64,000 nt of DNA, taken from G965267605 sp965267605 (GTDB lineage: Bacteria; Bacteroidota; Bacteroidia; Flavobacteriales_E; Vicingaceae). The notes below the pieces were generated by a model. That model saw only the letters and a program-made list of their open reading frames with translations, was not told where the DNA came from and did not search any database. Below are positions 16,854 to 26,262 of the stretch, in pieces (position 1 is the stretch's first letter; the number at the start of each line of letters is the position of its first letter). Made by a program: the position numbers and the translations under genes. The DNA lies in contig OZ254088.1 in the NCBI GenBank assembly GCA_965267605.1, forward strand, positions 3,410,001 to 3,474,000, in the 5' to 3' direction.

Positions 16854-18206
16854 ATGTCTAGTCAGTATCAACAACAGATCGACCAGTTCATGGAATTGGT
16901 TCGTGGGAAGAACGGTCATGAGGCCGAGTTTCTTCAAGCAGTAGAGGAGGTTGCAGAAACGGTGATTCCGTTTATTGAAGAAAACCCAAAGTATAAAGGA
17001 AAGATGTTGTTGGAGCGAATGGTTGAACCAGAGCGCACCATCATATTCAGGGTTCCTTGGGTTGATGATCAAGGCAATACACAAGTAAACAGAGGGTTTC
17101 GTGTAGAGTTTAACTCTGCCATCGGTCCGTATAAGGGTGGACTGAGATTTCACCCAACTGTAAACTTGTCTATCCTGAAATTTCTGGGCTTCGAACAGGT
17201 GTTTAAGAACTCACTTACTACCCTTCCGATGGGAGGTGGTAAAGGAGGTTCTGACTTTGATCCAAAAGGAAAGTCAGACAATGAAATGATGAGATTCTGC
17301 CAATCATTTATGAATGAACTCTTCAGACACATTGGTCCTAACACAGATGTTCCGGCTGGCGATATCGGTGTTGGTGGAAGAGAGATTGGCTACATGTTTG
17401 GCCAGTACAAAAGATTACGAAACGAGTTCACTGGTGTATTAACCGGTAAAGGAGCAACCTGGGGAGGATCACTGATCAGGCCAGAGGCTACCGGATACGG
17501 AAACGTTTTCTTCGCAAGAGAAATGTTGAATACAAAAGGGGAGTCTTTTGAAGGCAAGAAAGTCTTGATCTCAGGCTCGGGTAACGTTGCGCAATACGCT
17601 GCTGAGAAGTGTATCCAGTTGGGAGCAACGGTTATCTCCATGTCGGATTCCAAAGGGTGCATTCATGATCCGGCTGGAATTGATGCCGATAAGCTTGCAT
17701 GGATCATGGAACTGAAGAATGTAAAGCGAGGCAGGATCAAAGAGTATGCAGATCAGTTTGATGGTGTTGAATTCCATGAGGGTAAAACACCGTGGCATAT
17801 TGCAGCTGACGTTGCGCTTCCTTGTGCTACTCAGAACGAATTGGGTGGCGAAGATGCGAAAGTGCTTGTCGGGAATGGCGTAATGTGTGTTTCTGAGGGT
17901 GCAAATATGCCGTGTACACCAGAAGCAATGGAAGTGTTCCACGAAGCGAAAATTCTCTACGCTCCGGGTAAAGCGTCTAACGCTGGAGGTGTTGCTACCT
18001 CAGGTCTTGAAATGTCTCAGAACTCTTTAAGGCTTTCTTGGACCAGAGAAGAAGTGGAAGAGAAGCTGCTTGGTATCATGAAGAACATACATGCAGCATG
18101 TGTGGAGTATGGCACAGACGGTGACTTCGTAGATTACGTTCGAGGCGCGAATGTTGCTGGCTTTGTGAAAGTGGCAGATGCAATGATGGATCAGGGGGTA
18201 GTATAA
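16854..18206 (+). CDS. gdhA: NADP-type glutamate dehydrogenase
   Basis: This 450-residue enzyme interconverts 2-oxoglutarate plus ammonia and glutamate. The glutamate-binding motif YKGGLRFHPTVNLSILKFLG and the catalytic-lysine block LPMGGGKGGSDFDPKGKSD are complete, followed by VPAGDIGVGGREIGYMFGQY and the Rossmann GSGNVAQYAAEK. Length and the KSDNEMMRFCQSFM block match the hexameric biosynthetic GdhA group. It is monocistronic, with its own promoter element and a strong terminator. Confidence 0.97.
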   Translation: MSSQYQQQIDQFMELVRGKNGHEAEFLQAVEEVAETVIPFIEENPKYKGKMLLERMVEPERTIIFRVPWVDDQGNTQVNRGFRVEFNSAIGPYKGGLRFHPTVNLSILKFLGFEQVFKNSLTTLPMGGGKGGSDFDPKGKSDNEMMRFCQSFMNELFRHIGPNTDVPAGDIGVGGREIGYMFGQYKRLRNEFTGVLTGKGATWGGSLIRPEATGYGNVFFAREMLNTKGESFEGKKVLISGSGNVAQYAAEKCIQLGATVISMSDSKGCIHDPAGIDADKLAWIMELKNVKRGRIKEYADQFDGVEFHEGKTPWHIAADVALPCATQNELGGEDAKVLVGNGVMCVSEGANMPCTPEAMEVFHEAKILYAPGKASNAGGVATSGLEMSQNSLRLSWTREEVEEKLLGIMKNIHAACVEYGTDGDFVDYVRGANVAGFVKVADAMMDQGVV

Positions 18207-18225
18207 ACCTTCACCTTAATATTTC

Positions 18226-18251
18226 AAACCCCGCCATTGGCGGGTTTTTTT
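18226..18251 (+). terminator. intrinsic terminator after gdhA
   Basis: Stem cccgcc (18230-18235) and ggcggg (18239-18244) with a 3-nt loop, followed by seven T. It separates gdhA from kbl. Confidence 0.9.
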
Positions 18252-18290
18252 ATTTCGATTCTATAAATTAACCGTTCAAAACCGAAGAGC

Positions 18291-19493
18291 ATGTACGGAA
18301 AAATCAAAGATCACCTGCAGAATGAGCTTAGTGCAATTGAGGAAGCAGGACTGTTTAAGAAAGAAAGAATCATTACTACTTCACAGGATGCTGTTATCAA
18401 GGTAAGTACCGGTGAAGAGGTGATCAACTTCTGTGCGAACAACTATTTGGGATTGTCTTCACACCCGAAGGTGGTTCAGGCTGCGAAAGACACACTTGAA
18501 TCCCATGGCTTTGGTATGTCATCTGTTAGGTTTATTTGTGGAACACAAGACATTCACAAGACCCTCGAAGACAAGATTGCTGAATTCCTTGGTACCGAAG
18601 ACACGATTCTATACGCAGCGGCCTTTGATGCGAACGGAGGTGTATTCGAACCTTTGCTTACTGCTGAAGACGCAATTATTTCTGATTCATTGAACCATGC
18701 ATCCATCATCGATGGTGTGAGATTGTGTAAGGCGCAACGTTTCCGTTACGCTAACAACGATATGGCAGAGCTGGAGAAATGTCTTCAGGAGGCAGAAGGT
18801 GCAAGATTCAAGATCATAGTTACGGACGGTGTCTTTTCTATGGATGGCTATGTAGCACAACTGGATAAGATATGTGACTTGGCAGATCAGTATGATGCTT
18901 TGGTAATGGTAGACGAATGTCACGCAACAGGCTTCATTGGCGAGACTGGACGGGGAAGTATTGAATTGAGAAATGTAATTGGGCGTGTGGACATCATTAC
19001 CGGAACACTTGGTAAAGCATTGGGTGGTGCTATGGGTGGATTTACTTCAGGAAGAAAAGAGATCATTGAGATGTTGCGCCAGCGCTCTCGACCGTACTTG
19101 TTCTCCAATTCTCTTGCGCCATCTATAGTTGGTGCCTCAATTGCCGTATTTGACCTACTGAGTGGCAGCACGGATTTGCGAGACAAACTTGAGTGGAATA
19201 CCAAGTACTTCAAAGAAGGGCTGAAAGAAATAGGATTGGATTATAAGGATGGGGAGTCAGCCATTGTTCCGGTGATGCTTTACGATGCTAAGTTATCGCA
19301 GGTGTTCGCGGATAAATTATTGGACGAAGGGATTTACGTGATTGGTTTCTTCTATCCGGTTGTTCCGAAGGAGCAAGCGCGTATTCGCGTTCAGTTATCT
19401 GCAGCCCATGAAAAGGAGCATCTGGACAAAGCCCTTGCCGCATTCAAGAAAGTAGGTGAGGAACTGGGAGTGATTCAGGTTACTTCAGCCTGA
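18291..19493 (+). CDS. kbl: glycine C-acetyltransferase (2-amino-3-ketobutyrate CoA ligase)
   Basis: This 400-residue PLP enzyme cleaves 2-amino-3-oxobutyrate with CoA to glycine and acetyl-CoA. It is an alpha-oxoamine synthase: NFCANNYLGLSSHP, FDANGGVFEPLL, VDECHATGFIG (Asp208, His211), and the PLP lysine in TGTLGKALGGAMGG (Lys242). Its length and start match Kbl rather than BioF or HemA. It should act after the threonine dehydrogenase encoded at 1498-2421. It converges with the coiled-coil gene, with a 14-bp overlap of the coding ends. Confidence 0.95.
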   Translation: MYGKIKDHLQNELSAIEEAGLFKKERIITTSQDAVIKVSTGEEVINFCANNYLGLSSHPKVVQAAKDTLESHGFGMSSVRFICGTQDIHKTLEDKIAEFLGTEDTILYAAAFDANGGVFEPLLTAEDAIISDSLNHASIIDGVRLCKAQRFRYANNDMAELEKCLQEAEGARFKIIVTDGVFSMDGYVAQLDKICDLADQYDALVMVDECHATGFIGETGRGSIELRNVIGRVDIITGTLGKALGGAMGGFTSGRKEIIEMLRQRSRPYLFSNSLAPSIVGASIAVFDLLSGSTDLRDKLEWNTKYFKEGLKEIGLDYKDGESAIVPVMLYDAKLSQVFADKLLDEGIYVIGFFYPVVPKEQARIRVQLSAAHEKEHLDKALAAFKKVGEELGVIQVTSA

Positions 19494-20418
19494 TCTTCGT
19501 TCTGCCAATATCGCCTCCTTGATGGAATACGGTGATGTTATATTCACCTGGAACGAAGTCTGCGTTCTTCTTCCAATCAAGACAAAGATTCATTTGGTCG
19601 TTATCGTAAGCGATTACCTTTTTGACTGAGTAAAGCCCCTTAACACCGTTGAAGTCGAACTTATTGGCGTCACCGCTGCCCATAGATAATACCTTGCCGT
19701 CCGGGCTGAGTATGCGCACAAAGAGCGTTTGTGTTCCGGAAGGGGTAACACTGTTTTTCATGATGGTGAAGCACGTACGGATCTTATCCGTCTTCTTCGC
19801 TCGGTCGGTGTTCTTTCCTGTATTGTCACCCTTTACACGAATTCCAGTAGTGTTCAAACCAGTGATTACAAATCGACTTGCTGTATTGACTTTATCGGTA
19901 AGCTGTTTGTTTTCTTCTGTCAGGTTCGAGGATTTACTCTGTTCATCCTTCAGTGCTTGCTTCACCGTTTGATTCTCCTTCCTCAAACCTTTGTTGAGCG
20001 TATTCAATGAATCAATATCCTTCACGAAACCCTGCATCATCCTTCGAAGTGAAGCCGCTTCCTTCTTCAGCTTGTATATCTGCCACTTCAGCCCTTTGTT
20101 CTCCTTAACCTGAACCAGCAGTTTCTCGATTTCTTCCTTCTGCGCGGCTATCTTCTCTTGCATATCCGCGTTATCCGTCTCCATCTCATTGTATTGAGAG
20201 AGCATTTGCTCCAGGTCCATCTCCAGGTTACTTTTTTCCTCTTCCAGGGTGACCTTTTCGGCAATGACGTATTCGATCTGGGAATTTTTTTCCATCAACT
20301 GCCAGCCCAATAATGCACATGTGATGAACAATAAGATGCACATGAGCACCAATAGTTTGTTCACTGGATTTTGCTTTGGAGCCGGAGCGGCCTTCGGTAT
20401 ATTATCAGATTCACTCAT
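19480..20418 (-). CDS. membrane-anchored coiled-coil protein
   Basis: The 312-residue protein has a short cytoplasmic N-terminus (SESDNIPKAAPAPKQNP), one membrane helix (about 19-41, KLLVLMCILLFITCALLGWQ) and a long coiled coil (about 43-185, rich in E, K, L, Q). It ends in a beta-rich domain of about 120 residues (TCFTIMKNSVTPSGTQTLFV; MNLCLDWKKNADFVPGEYNI). This resembles other Bacteroidota envelope proteins that carry a coiled-coil stalk into the periplasm. No enzyme motif is seen. A TAAATTTG element lies 17 bp before its start. Confidence 0.75.
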   Translation of the reverse strand: MSESDNIPKAAPAPKQNPVNKLLVLMCILLFITCALLGWQLMEKNSQIEYVIAEKVTLEEEKSNLEMDLEQMLSQYNEMETDNADMQEKIAAQKEEIEKLLVQVKENKGLKWQIYKLKKEAASLRRMMQGFVKDIDSLNTLNKGLRKENQTVKQALKDEQSKSSNLTEENKQLTDKVNTASRFVITGLNTTGIRVKGDNTGKNTDRAKKTDKIRTCFTIMKNSVTPSGTQTLFVRILSPDGKVLSMGSGDANKFDFNGVKGLYSVKKVIAYDNDQMNLCLDWKKNADFVPGEYNITVFHQGGDIGRTKIRLK

Positions 20419-20434
20419 ATCGCTGATGTAGTGG

Positions 20435-20442
20435 CAAATTTA
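20435..20442 (-). promoter_or_regulatory. TAAATTTG -7 promoter element of the coiled-coil gene
   Basis: Exact TAnnTTTG match on the minus strand, 17 bp before the ATG at 20418. It abuts a possible early ATG (20443) of the divergent comF, which makes that early comF start less likely. Confidence 0.45.
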
Positions 20443-20496
20443 ATGAGTTCAAATAGTTATTTTCGACCAGCACTCCCGAGTTATAAACAGCGCTAT

Positions 20497-21174
20497 ATGT
20501 TTAACGACTTCGTTTCCTTATTATTTCCAAGTGTATGTTCTACATGCGGAGCGTCATTGTTGGAGGAAGAAAGAATCATTTGTCTGCATTGTAAGTCTGA
20601 CCTACCCTATGCAAGATTTGGTGCGCAACAAGACAGTCCATTGGCGAAGCTGTTCTGGGGGCGGATTGATATGGATTGGGTGACTTCCGGATTTATTTAT
20701 GAGCGTGAAAGCAAGCTTCAGAAACTGATTCACGACCTGAAGTACCGCGGTTCCGCAGATACTGGTGTTGAACTGGGGAAAATGCTCGGTACAGAACTGA
20801 TTAACAACAATTTGGCAGATTCGGACGTTATACTGCCCGTTCCGATCCACAATTCCAAAAAACGTGTTCGGGGTTACAACCAGGCCGAATTGATTGCGAA
20901 CGGGGTAAGTGAAGTACTGGGCATCGAAGTGAGAAATGACATTTTAGTCCGAAAGCAGCATACAGATTCTCAAACGAAAAAGGGAAGAATCTCGCGGTGG
21001 CAGGATCTTGAAAAAATATATGGCTTGCACAAGAAGTGTAAGCTGGAGGTAAGCAAAATACTGTTGATTGATGATGTGATCACAACCGGAGCAACCATTG
21101 AAGCGTGTGCACGGCAACTCCAACAATTGGGTGGGGTAAGCGTTCGTGCGGCATCTCTTGCATATGCGGCATAG
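20497..21174 (+). CDS. comF: ComF-family phosphoribosyltransferase-like protein
   Basis: From the ATG at 20497 the protein has 225 residues and the usual ComF start (FNDFVSLLFPSVCSTCGASL). A zinc-binding pair CxxC (Cys14, Cys17) and CxxC (Cys29, Cys32) precedes the phosphoribosyltransferase-like domain. That domain has KRVRGYNQAELIA and the PRPP loop LLIDDVITTGATIEA. ComF helps import single-stranded DNA in transformation, matching dprA 5 kb upstream. In-frame starts at 20371 and 20443 are less likely because they run into the divergent gene or its promoter. msrC follows after 2 bp. Confidence 0.9.
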   Translation: MFNDFVSLLFPSVCSTCGASLLEEERIICLHCKSDLPYARFGAQQDSPLAKLFWGRIDMDWVTSGFIYERESKLQKLIHDLKYRGSADTGVELGKMLGTELINNNLADSDVILPVPIHNSKKRVRGYNQAELIANGVSEVLGIEVRNDILVRKQHTDSQTKKGRISRWQDLEKIYGLHKKCKLEVSKILLIDDVITTGATIEACARQLQQLGGVSVRAASLAYAA

Positions 21175-21176
21175 CT

Positions 21177-21662
21177 ATGGCAGAATCATTGAACATACCG
21201 GCTGGAGTTAGTAAAGAGGAAGTCTATGGATCGCTGGTTCCACAATTGGAGGCACTGGTAACGGGTGAGTCCAACCTCATAGCAAATCTTGCCAACCTCA
21301 GCGCGGGGTTGTACCATGGTTTGGACCTACTTTGGGTAGGGTTCTATCTGGTTGAAAATGACGAATTGGTGCTTGGACCATTCCAGGGCCCTATAGCTTG
21401 CACTAGAATTGCAAAAGGAAAGGGTGTGTGTGGCGTTGCCTGGGACAGAAATGAGACGGTGATTGTCAAGGACGTAGAGGAGTTCAACGGACACATCGTA
21501 TGCAGTCCGGATTCAAGGTCAGAAATTGTGCTACCAGTTCGGGATTCTCTTGGAAATGTGAAAATGGTGCTTGATATCGATAGCGATACGCTTGCGAATT
21601 TCGATGAGGTGGATGAAATGCACCTAAAGAAGGTTGTAGAGATCATTGAAAAAATGCTGTGA
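21177..21662 (+). CDS. msrC: free methionine-(R)-sulfoxide reductase (GAF domain)
   Basis: This 161-residue single GAF-domain enzyme reduces free Met-R-sulfoxide. The three conserved cysteines are present at Cys75 (PIACTRIAKG), Cys85 (GVCGVAW) and Cys109 (HIVCSPDSRSEIVLPV). DIDS near the C-terminus is also typical. The start at 21177 lies 2 bp after the comF stop; the longer frame from 21105 overlaps comF. The next gene starts at the stop (TGATG), so comF, msrC and the lipoprotein form one unit. Confidence 0.93.
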   Translation: MAESLNIPAGVSKEEVYGSLVPQLEALVTGESNLIANLANLSAGLYHGLDLLWVGFYLVENDELVLGPFQGPIACTRIAKGKGVCGVAWDRNETVIVKDVEEFNGHIVCSPDSRSEIVLPVRDSLGNVKMVLDIDSDTLANFDEVDEMHLKKVVEIIEKML

Positions 21663-23266
21663 TGTTAAAGCACTTTCTGTGGATCTCAGGTATCGTTCTT
21701 CTGGCCGCTTGTGCACAGGTAAAAGCACCAACAGGTGGTCCAAAGGATGAAGAGCCACCTCGCGATTCCGTGAGTTACCCAATGAACGGAAGTGTCAACT
21801 TCAAGGTAGATCAGATCACCGTTAAGTTCACCGAGTTTGTGCAACTGAACAATCTAAATCAGAAGTTGCTGGTATCTCCATTGATGGAGAATCCTGAGGT
21901 AAGTATCCGCGGTAAGAAGATGATTATCAAGCTCACCGATTCCCTGCGACCATCTACCACTTATACCCTCAATTTCGGTGATGCCATTGAAGATATTACA
22001 GAGCGAAATCCCTATGAGAATTACCGCTACGTTTTTTCAACCGGCTCCTTTTTAGACAGCATCCGCTTTGGAGGCAACGTTTACAATGCGCTTACCCTGG
22101 AACCAGAGGAAGGAGCCGTTGTTATGCTGTATGAAGATGATGTGGACAGTTTGCCAAGAACACAGCGTCCGTACTACGTGAGTAAAACGAATAAGGAAGG
22201 CGCATTTCTGATTGAGAACATTCGCAACAACAACTACAAGATCTTTGTACTGAAGGACAATAACAACAACTATTTGTTTGATCTGCCTAACGAACCTATT
22301 GGTTTTCTGGATGCTACCGTTCCGTTGAGCAAGGATACACTGGGGATCAAACTGAAGCTGTTCGAAGAGGATTACAAAAAGCAATTCTTGTTCTCGTACG
22401 ATGTTAAGCAATATGGATTGCTAAAACTGATCTTCAATCGCCCAACCGAGAAGTTCTCCATTGAGCCCATGGGAATAGGTTTCAAAAAGGATTGGTTCAT
22501 TCAGGATATGGGAGTACAACAAGACACCGTTGATTTGTGGTTAAGTGGTTTTGAGGGTAAGGACTCTCTTAGATTCAAAGTATGCGATGGAGATTATTGC
22601 GACACGATCGAGTTCCAGTCATGGACCGAAGAATTGCTGGAAAAGAATCCTTTGAACGTGAAATCAAATACAGCAATTCCGTTGTTCCCCTATTTCAGGG
22701 AGGCTTCAATGACAACCTCCGCACCCATTAAAAGTGTGAATGGAAGTAGTGTGTCACTTACGGAAGATTCGTTGCCAGTGGATATATCGATCAAACAGAT
22801 CGAGGGAAAATGGAAGCAGGCGAATGTCACATTCGATTTTAAGGAGGACAAATCGTACGAATTGACGTTGCTTCCAGGTGCCATTGAGGATATCTATGGT
22901 AGAAAGAATGACACACTGAAGTATAGATATAAATCAAGTAAGGCTGAGGAGTACGGAAAGATTCAGTTGGCTGTGGAAACTGCAGATTCCTTGCCTTATA
23001 CCGTTGATGTTATGATGGAGAAGGTACGTGTTAGACGGCTTAAGGGAGCAGGTAAGCTTAATGTGGAATTGGAGAATTTGAATCCGGGTAATTATGGTTT
23101 CTATCTAAGAGTAGACCGCAATGGCGATGGAAAGTGGACAACGGGTAACTATAGTCGCAAGGAGCAACCAGAGCAAGTATTCCGATATGAGGGTACTGTT
23201 GAGGTGAAAGCAAACTGGGATCAGAAAATTACCTGGAACCTCGCACCTGTTACAGGCTCAAAGTAA
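21662..23266 (+). CDS. Ig-like (SbsA/Big_5-type) lipoprotein
   Basis: This 534-residue lipoprotein has a lipobox LLAAC (Cys17) followed by the common Bacteroidota motif APTGGPKDEEPP. An N-terminal Ig-like Big_5 domain (about 35-130) shows ITVKFTEFVQLNNLNQKLLV and STTYTLNFGDAIEDITERNP. A carboxypeptidase-regulatory-like domain follows (NKEGAFLIENIRNNNYKIFV). The rest is beta-rich with a second Big_5-like segment (YELTLLPGAIEDIYGRKNDT). It is thought to be a surface or periplasmic lipoprotein; function unknown. The ATG at 21662 overlaps the msrC stop by one base. Its 3' end overlaps the nitrilase gene by 17 bp on the other strand. Confidence 0.85.
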   Translation: MLKHFLWISGIVLLAACAQVKAPTGGPKDEEPPRDSVSYPMNGSVNFKVDQITVKFTEFVQLNNLNQKLLVSPLMENPEVSIRGKKMIIKLTDSLRPSTTYTLNFGDAIEDITERNPYENYRYVFSTGSFLDSIRFGGNVYNALTLEPEEGAVVMLYEDDVDSLPRTQRPYYVSKTNKEGAFLIENIRNNNYKIFVLKDNNNNYLFDLPNEPIGFLDATVPLSKDTLGIKLKLFEEDYKKQFLFSYDVKQYGLLKLIFNRPTEKFSIEPMGIGFKKDWFIQDMGVQQDTVDLWLSGFEGKDSLRFKVCDGDYCDTIEFQSWTEELLEKNPLNVKSNTAIPLFPYFREASMTTSAPIKSVNGSSVSLTEDSLPVDISIKQIEGKWKQANVTFDFKEDKSYELTLLPGAIEDIYGRKNDTLKYRYKSSKAEEYGKIQLAVETADSLPYTVDVMMEKVRVRRLKGAGKLNVELENLNPGNYGFYLRVDRNGDGKWTTGNYSRKEQPEQVFRYEGTVEVKANWDQKITWNLAPVTGSK

Positions 23267-24026
23267 AATCATCCGCATCTTTGCCTACAGGGAACTGTTC
23301 TCTGAATTGAACAAGTGGTTCCATTTCAAGCTCAGCTGAGATCATAGAGTCTTCATCTCCAAGTCTTGCAAGATCATTACCCTTGGGATCGATAATTAAT
23401 GAACCACCTTCGAAGGCGAGTCCATTCTTATCCTCACCAATTCTATTTACCCCAATCACATAACATTGGTTCTCGATGGCCCTGGCATGCAACAACGTAT
23501 CCCAGGCGGCTTTACGGGGTGTTGGCCAATTGGCCACGTATACCAATACATCGTAATCTTCTCTATTTCTGGAGAAGACTGGAAATCTTAGGTCATAGCA
23601 TACCTGAAGGCAGATGCGCCATCCGTCAATATTTACGATCACGCGATCCTTTCCCTCGTGGTAATTTTCGTCTTCACCTGCCATTCTGAACAGGTGGCGT
23701 TTATCGTAATGGAATACCTCCCCACTTGGAGTAGTGTGGTAAAACCTGTTGTAATATTTCCCGTCTTCGTGTACGGCTATACTTCCCATCAGATGAATTC
23801 CTTTGGAGCTAGATGTCTCCTTCATCCACTGCAATCCAAATCCATCTGTCGCTGATTCGGCAACGCCTTCTGGTAGCATACTGAATCCAGTGGTGAACAT
23901 TTCCGGAAGAACTACTAGCTGAGGTTGTGTCAACTCATGTATGCGTGCCCCGAAATGTTGACAATTGGTTTCTGGGTCTTCCCAGCTAAGATATGTTTGG
24001 ATCAGACTTACCTTTAGATTTGTCAC
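23250..24026 (-). CDS. nitrilase-family omega-amidase (YafV/Nit2-like)
   Basis: This 258-residue carbon-nitrogen hydrolase has the Glu-Lys-Cys triad: Glu42 (VVLPEMFTTGF), Lys109 (YDKRHLFRMAGE) and Cys143 (LQVCYDLRFPVFSRN). The block FSMLPEGVAES and the His-Leu-Phe-Arg-Met context fit omega-amidases that hydrolyse 2-oxoglutaramate or 2-oxosuccinamate as a metabolite-repair step. It starts with GTG, overlapping the stop of the transglycosylase gene (GTGA). Confidence 0.92.
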   Translation of the reverse strand: MTNLKVSLIQTYLSWEDPETNCQHFGARIHELTQPQLVVLPEMFTTGFSMLPEGVAESATDGFGLQWMKETSSSKGIHLMGSIAVHEDGKYYNRFYHTTPSGEVFHYDKRHLFRMAGEDENYHEGKDRVIVNIDGWRICLQVCYDLRFPVFSRNREDYDVLVYVANWPTPRKAAWDTLLHARAIENQCYVIGVNRIGEDKNGLAFEGGSLIIDPKGNDLARLGDEDSMISAELEMEPLVQFREQFPVGKDADDFTLSL

Positions 24027-25039
24027 GGTTGACTCTTGGGTTCTGGTTGCTCATCCGAAGATACGTGTTCCCGTTTCATTTCCGTTGCATACCATTCGTT
24101 GCATTCGTACCTGCATTCTCCATTCTTGCCTACCATTTCGTATACCGTGATGGTAGAGGCCAGGGCTACCTGCGAGTAATTCTGTGAAGCATTCTTGAAA
24201 CCTCCCCATTCATTTTGCCACATGGATGTGATCAATTCCATCCCACCCGAAGAAGGAGACATTGAGTTGAGCAACCCTTCTACATTGCCAGCCCCAGCAT
24301 GATAAATGTGAAGCACGAACAACCTGAACCAGAGATCACTCTTATCGTATTTGATATTGTGGTTGGTCAGTATCCTTTCTGCTTCGGGAATGCATATTTC
24401 CCTAATGAGTTTTGCGGCAGCCCATCCTGACTTATCAAAGTCCTTTCTATCATCATGGTATCTGTTGACTGTAAGTCCCAGATTGATGGCGACCTTCTTC
24501 ATGAGTTGGAAGGGACCGTAAGCCTTGACTGGTGAATACTGTAGTTTATTGGGGCTTTCTATCAGTAATATGGCCTGGGCGTAGAAAGGGTCGGTCTTGT
24601 TTTCAGCAAAAATCTCTATCCCTCTGCTTACTGATGGCAGCACACGTTTGAACTTGTAGAACTCACTTTTGCCAGAAGTGATATAAATCTTCGTTGCTGA
24701 ATCCAGATTGTAATGGGTGCGGATACTGTCCTTGAAGACATCTTTTTCAGGTTCGGTCTGCGCTTTCCATTCCTTGAAATTGTGAACGTCAAGGATGGTT
24801 CTGGTTTCGGCAATATTGATCAGACAAGAATCTGGATGCAGGCACATGGCCTTCTGCCAGAATACTGGTTGGGCAAGTTTGTACCACCCATCGCGGTATA
24901 CCGTAGAATCTACGAGCAGATATCTCCCAAGACTGTCACCATCGAATACTACTTCGAGCAACACATCATTTTTGCCAAGTCTTTGGGCGTTAGTACCAAG
25001 ACCAAATAGGAGAGATATGATCAATAGCCAGTTGCGCAT
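24023..25039 (-). CDS. lytic transglycosylase (SLT domain), exported
   Basis: The 338-residue protein has a signal peptide (1-18, cut after GTNAQ). The C-terminal part (about 140-310) is an SLT lysozyme-like domain with catalytic Glu161 (QAILLIESPNKL), the YGPFQLM motif (174-180) and HIYHAGAGNVEGLL. Such enzymes cut peptidoglycan to 1,6-anhydro-muropeptides. The N-terminal 130 residues are of unknown fold. The C-terminus is acidic and Pro-rich. It is translated with the nitrilase gene downstream. Confidence 0.88.
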   Translation of the reverse strand: MRNWLLIISLLFGLGTNAQRLGKNDVLLEVVFDGDSLGRYLLVDSTVYRDGWYKLAQPVFWQKAMCLHPDSCLINIAETRTILDVHNFKEWKAQTEPEKDVFKDSIRTHYNLDSATKIYITSGKSEFYKFKRVLPSVSRGIEIFAENKTDPFYAQAILLIESPNKLQYSPVKAYGPFQLMKKVAINLGLTVNRYHDDRKDFDKSGWAAAKLIREICIPEAERILTNHNIKYDKSDLWFRLFVLHIYHAGAGNVEGLLNSMSPSSGGMELITSMWQNEWGGFKNASQNYSQVALASTITVYEMVGKNGECRYECNEWYATEMKREHVSSDEQPEPKSQP

Positions 25040-25108
25040 GTGATAAATTTCATCTTATATATAATCTAACGGAGCCCCACCTATGAATGTTATCAACAGG
25101 CATGCCAT

Positions 25109-25136
25109 AAAAAAAGGAGCCACAATGGGCTCCTTT
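25109..25136 (-). terminator. intrinsic terminator on the minus strand
   Basis: Stem ggagcc/ggctcc (25116-25133, extended by AAA/TTT) with a 6-nt loop and a T run on the minus strand (25115-25109). It ends transcription of the 142-residue protein gene. Confidence 0.85.
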
Positions 25137-25156
25137 CAAATACCTTCGATGGTCAA

Positions 25157-25585
25157 TTACATTGACTTCGAGAACAGATACCTGGTAAGGTAAATACCCT
25201 GAGACTTACCACCATTTGGGTTGTAAGCCGGGCTCTGTACACCGGCAGATACATTATCCAGTGTCCATCCGCCATCCATCAACTCATTGATTTTCTTCAC
25301 AACCTGGGCATCGTTTGCGTTGATGTTCCCAAAGTTGATACCTACGCCACTGTAGAAGTTTTTCATCTTATCCTCTACCATCAGGTTCCCATTTTGGTCT
25401 GTAACGAACATTCTTGAACGTCCCAGTCCCATTGGAATGATGGATTCTACAGAAGTCACCATTAAGTATTTCTTCTTTCCTTCGCTTTCAGGCACTTCCG
25501 GTTTGAAAGCATAGAAGGAAGTAGCTATGATCAGCCCAATCGCTACGAATGCGAAGGCCTTTGTTTTCATCGTCCACTTTTTCAT
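25157..25585 (-). CDS. small exported protein of unknown function
   Basis: From the ATG at 25585 the protein has 142 residues. The upstream open frame to 25825 lies inside the M23 gene and is not coding. The N-terminus is a signal-anchor (KKWTMKTKAFAFVAIGLIIA). The mature part has YLMVTSVESIIPMGLGRSRM, DQNGNLMVEDKM and a helix VVKKINELMDGGW followed by TLDNVSAGVQS, a pattern I have seen in small uncharacterised Bacteroidota exported proteins. No enzymatic motif is present. Confidence 0.7.
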   Translation of the reverse strand: MKKWTMKTKAFAFVAIGLIIATSFYAFKPEVPESEGKKKYLMVTSVESIIPMGLGRSRMFVTDQNGNLMVEDKMKNFYSGVGINFGNINANDAQVVKKINELMDGGWTLDNVSAGVQSPAYNPNGGKSQGIYLTRYLFSKSM

Positions 25586-25679
25586 AGTACTCAGTTTTGA
25601 TTTAAATCGTTTAACGTTAACTGTCACATGCATGCAAATGCTGTGCCGAAAAGTTACGTATTTGGTATAGGAAGTGAAA

Positions 25680-26204
25680 TTATTTACCGATAAAATCGGT
25701 GGGATCCAGGTACCACATTTTCTTCCAGCCTTGTGGACTGTCATCAATCCTCCAGATATAGGGTAACAGCGTGCAAACGGAATAGTGGAGATGTGGAGGC
25801 TTCCCTGCCGCGTTTCCCGTAGCACCTACGCGTCCAACGCTCTCTCCAGGGGCAAGCAATTGACCTTTCCTTACATCGCAAGATTGCAGATGGGCATAAT
25901 AGTGGAATCTCCATTTTGGTCCAAGAACCAGCGCAGTGTTACCGCCCATGCCCATGTATCCTTCATAAACTACTATGCCTGGTGTTGCAGATACTACCGG
26001 TGTACCCTCCGATGCAAATATGTCTACGCCCTTATGTGTTCCGGACTTACCCCAGGGATAATACCAAAAGGATTTCGGGTGATAATCACTTACGGTCATC
26101 CCTTTTACAGGGTCATGATAGAACTGCGGAAGGGCTAGTCCCAATAGTAGGAGTACCCACATTCCAATCCAGAAGATTTTTCCAAGTTTTTTTAGACGGC
26201 TCAT
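25680..26204 (-). CDS. M23-family (LytM) metallopeptidase
   Basis: This 174-residue protein has one N-terminal membrane helix (about 9-29) and a LytM domain. The zinc ligands are His57 and Asp61 (HKGVDIF) with His138 and His140 (PPHLHY); AGVG-type glycine turns are seen in GRVGATGNAAGKP. It should cut peptide crosslinks in peptidoglycan. It is single-domain and short compared with LytM proteins that carry coiled coils. Confidence 0.92.
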   Translation of the reverse strand: MSRLKKLGKIFWIGMWVLLLLGLALPQFYHDPVKGMTVSDYHPKSFWYYPWGKSGTHKGVDIFASEGTPVVSATPGIVVYEGYMGMGGNTALVLGPKWRFHYYAHLQSCDVRKGQLLAPGESVGRVGATGNAAGKPPHLHYSVCTLLPYIWRIDDSPQGWKKMWYLDPTDFIGK

Positions 26205-26262
26205 GTGTATCTAACGGCTTCATGGGGTCTCTTCGTGCCACCCGCGGCATACGATAACCAGC

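Noticed and set aside
25586..25825. N-terminal extension of the 142-residue exported protein
   Set aside because: It lies within the M23 peptidase gene in another frame and would place the signal peptide in the middle of the protein.
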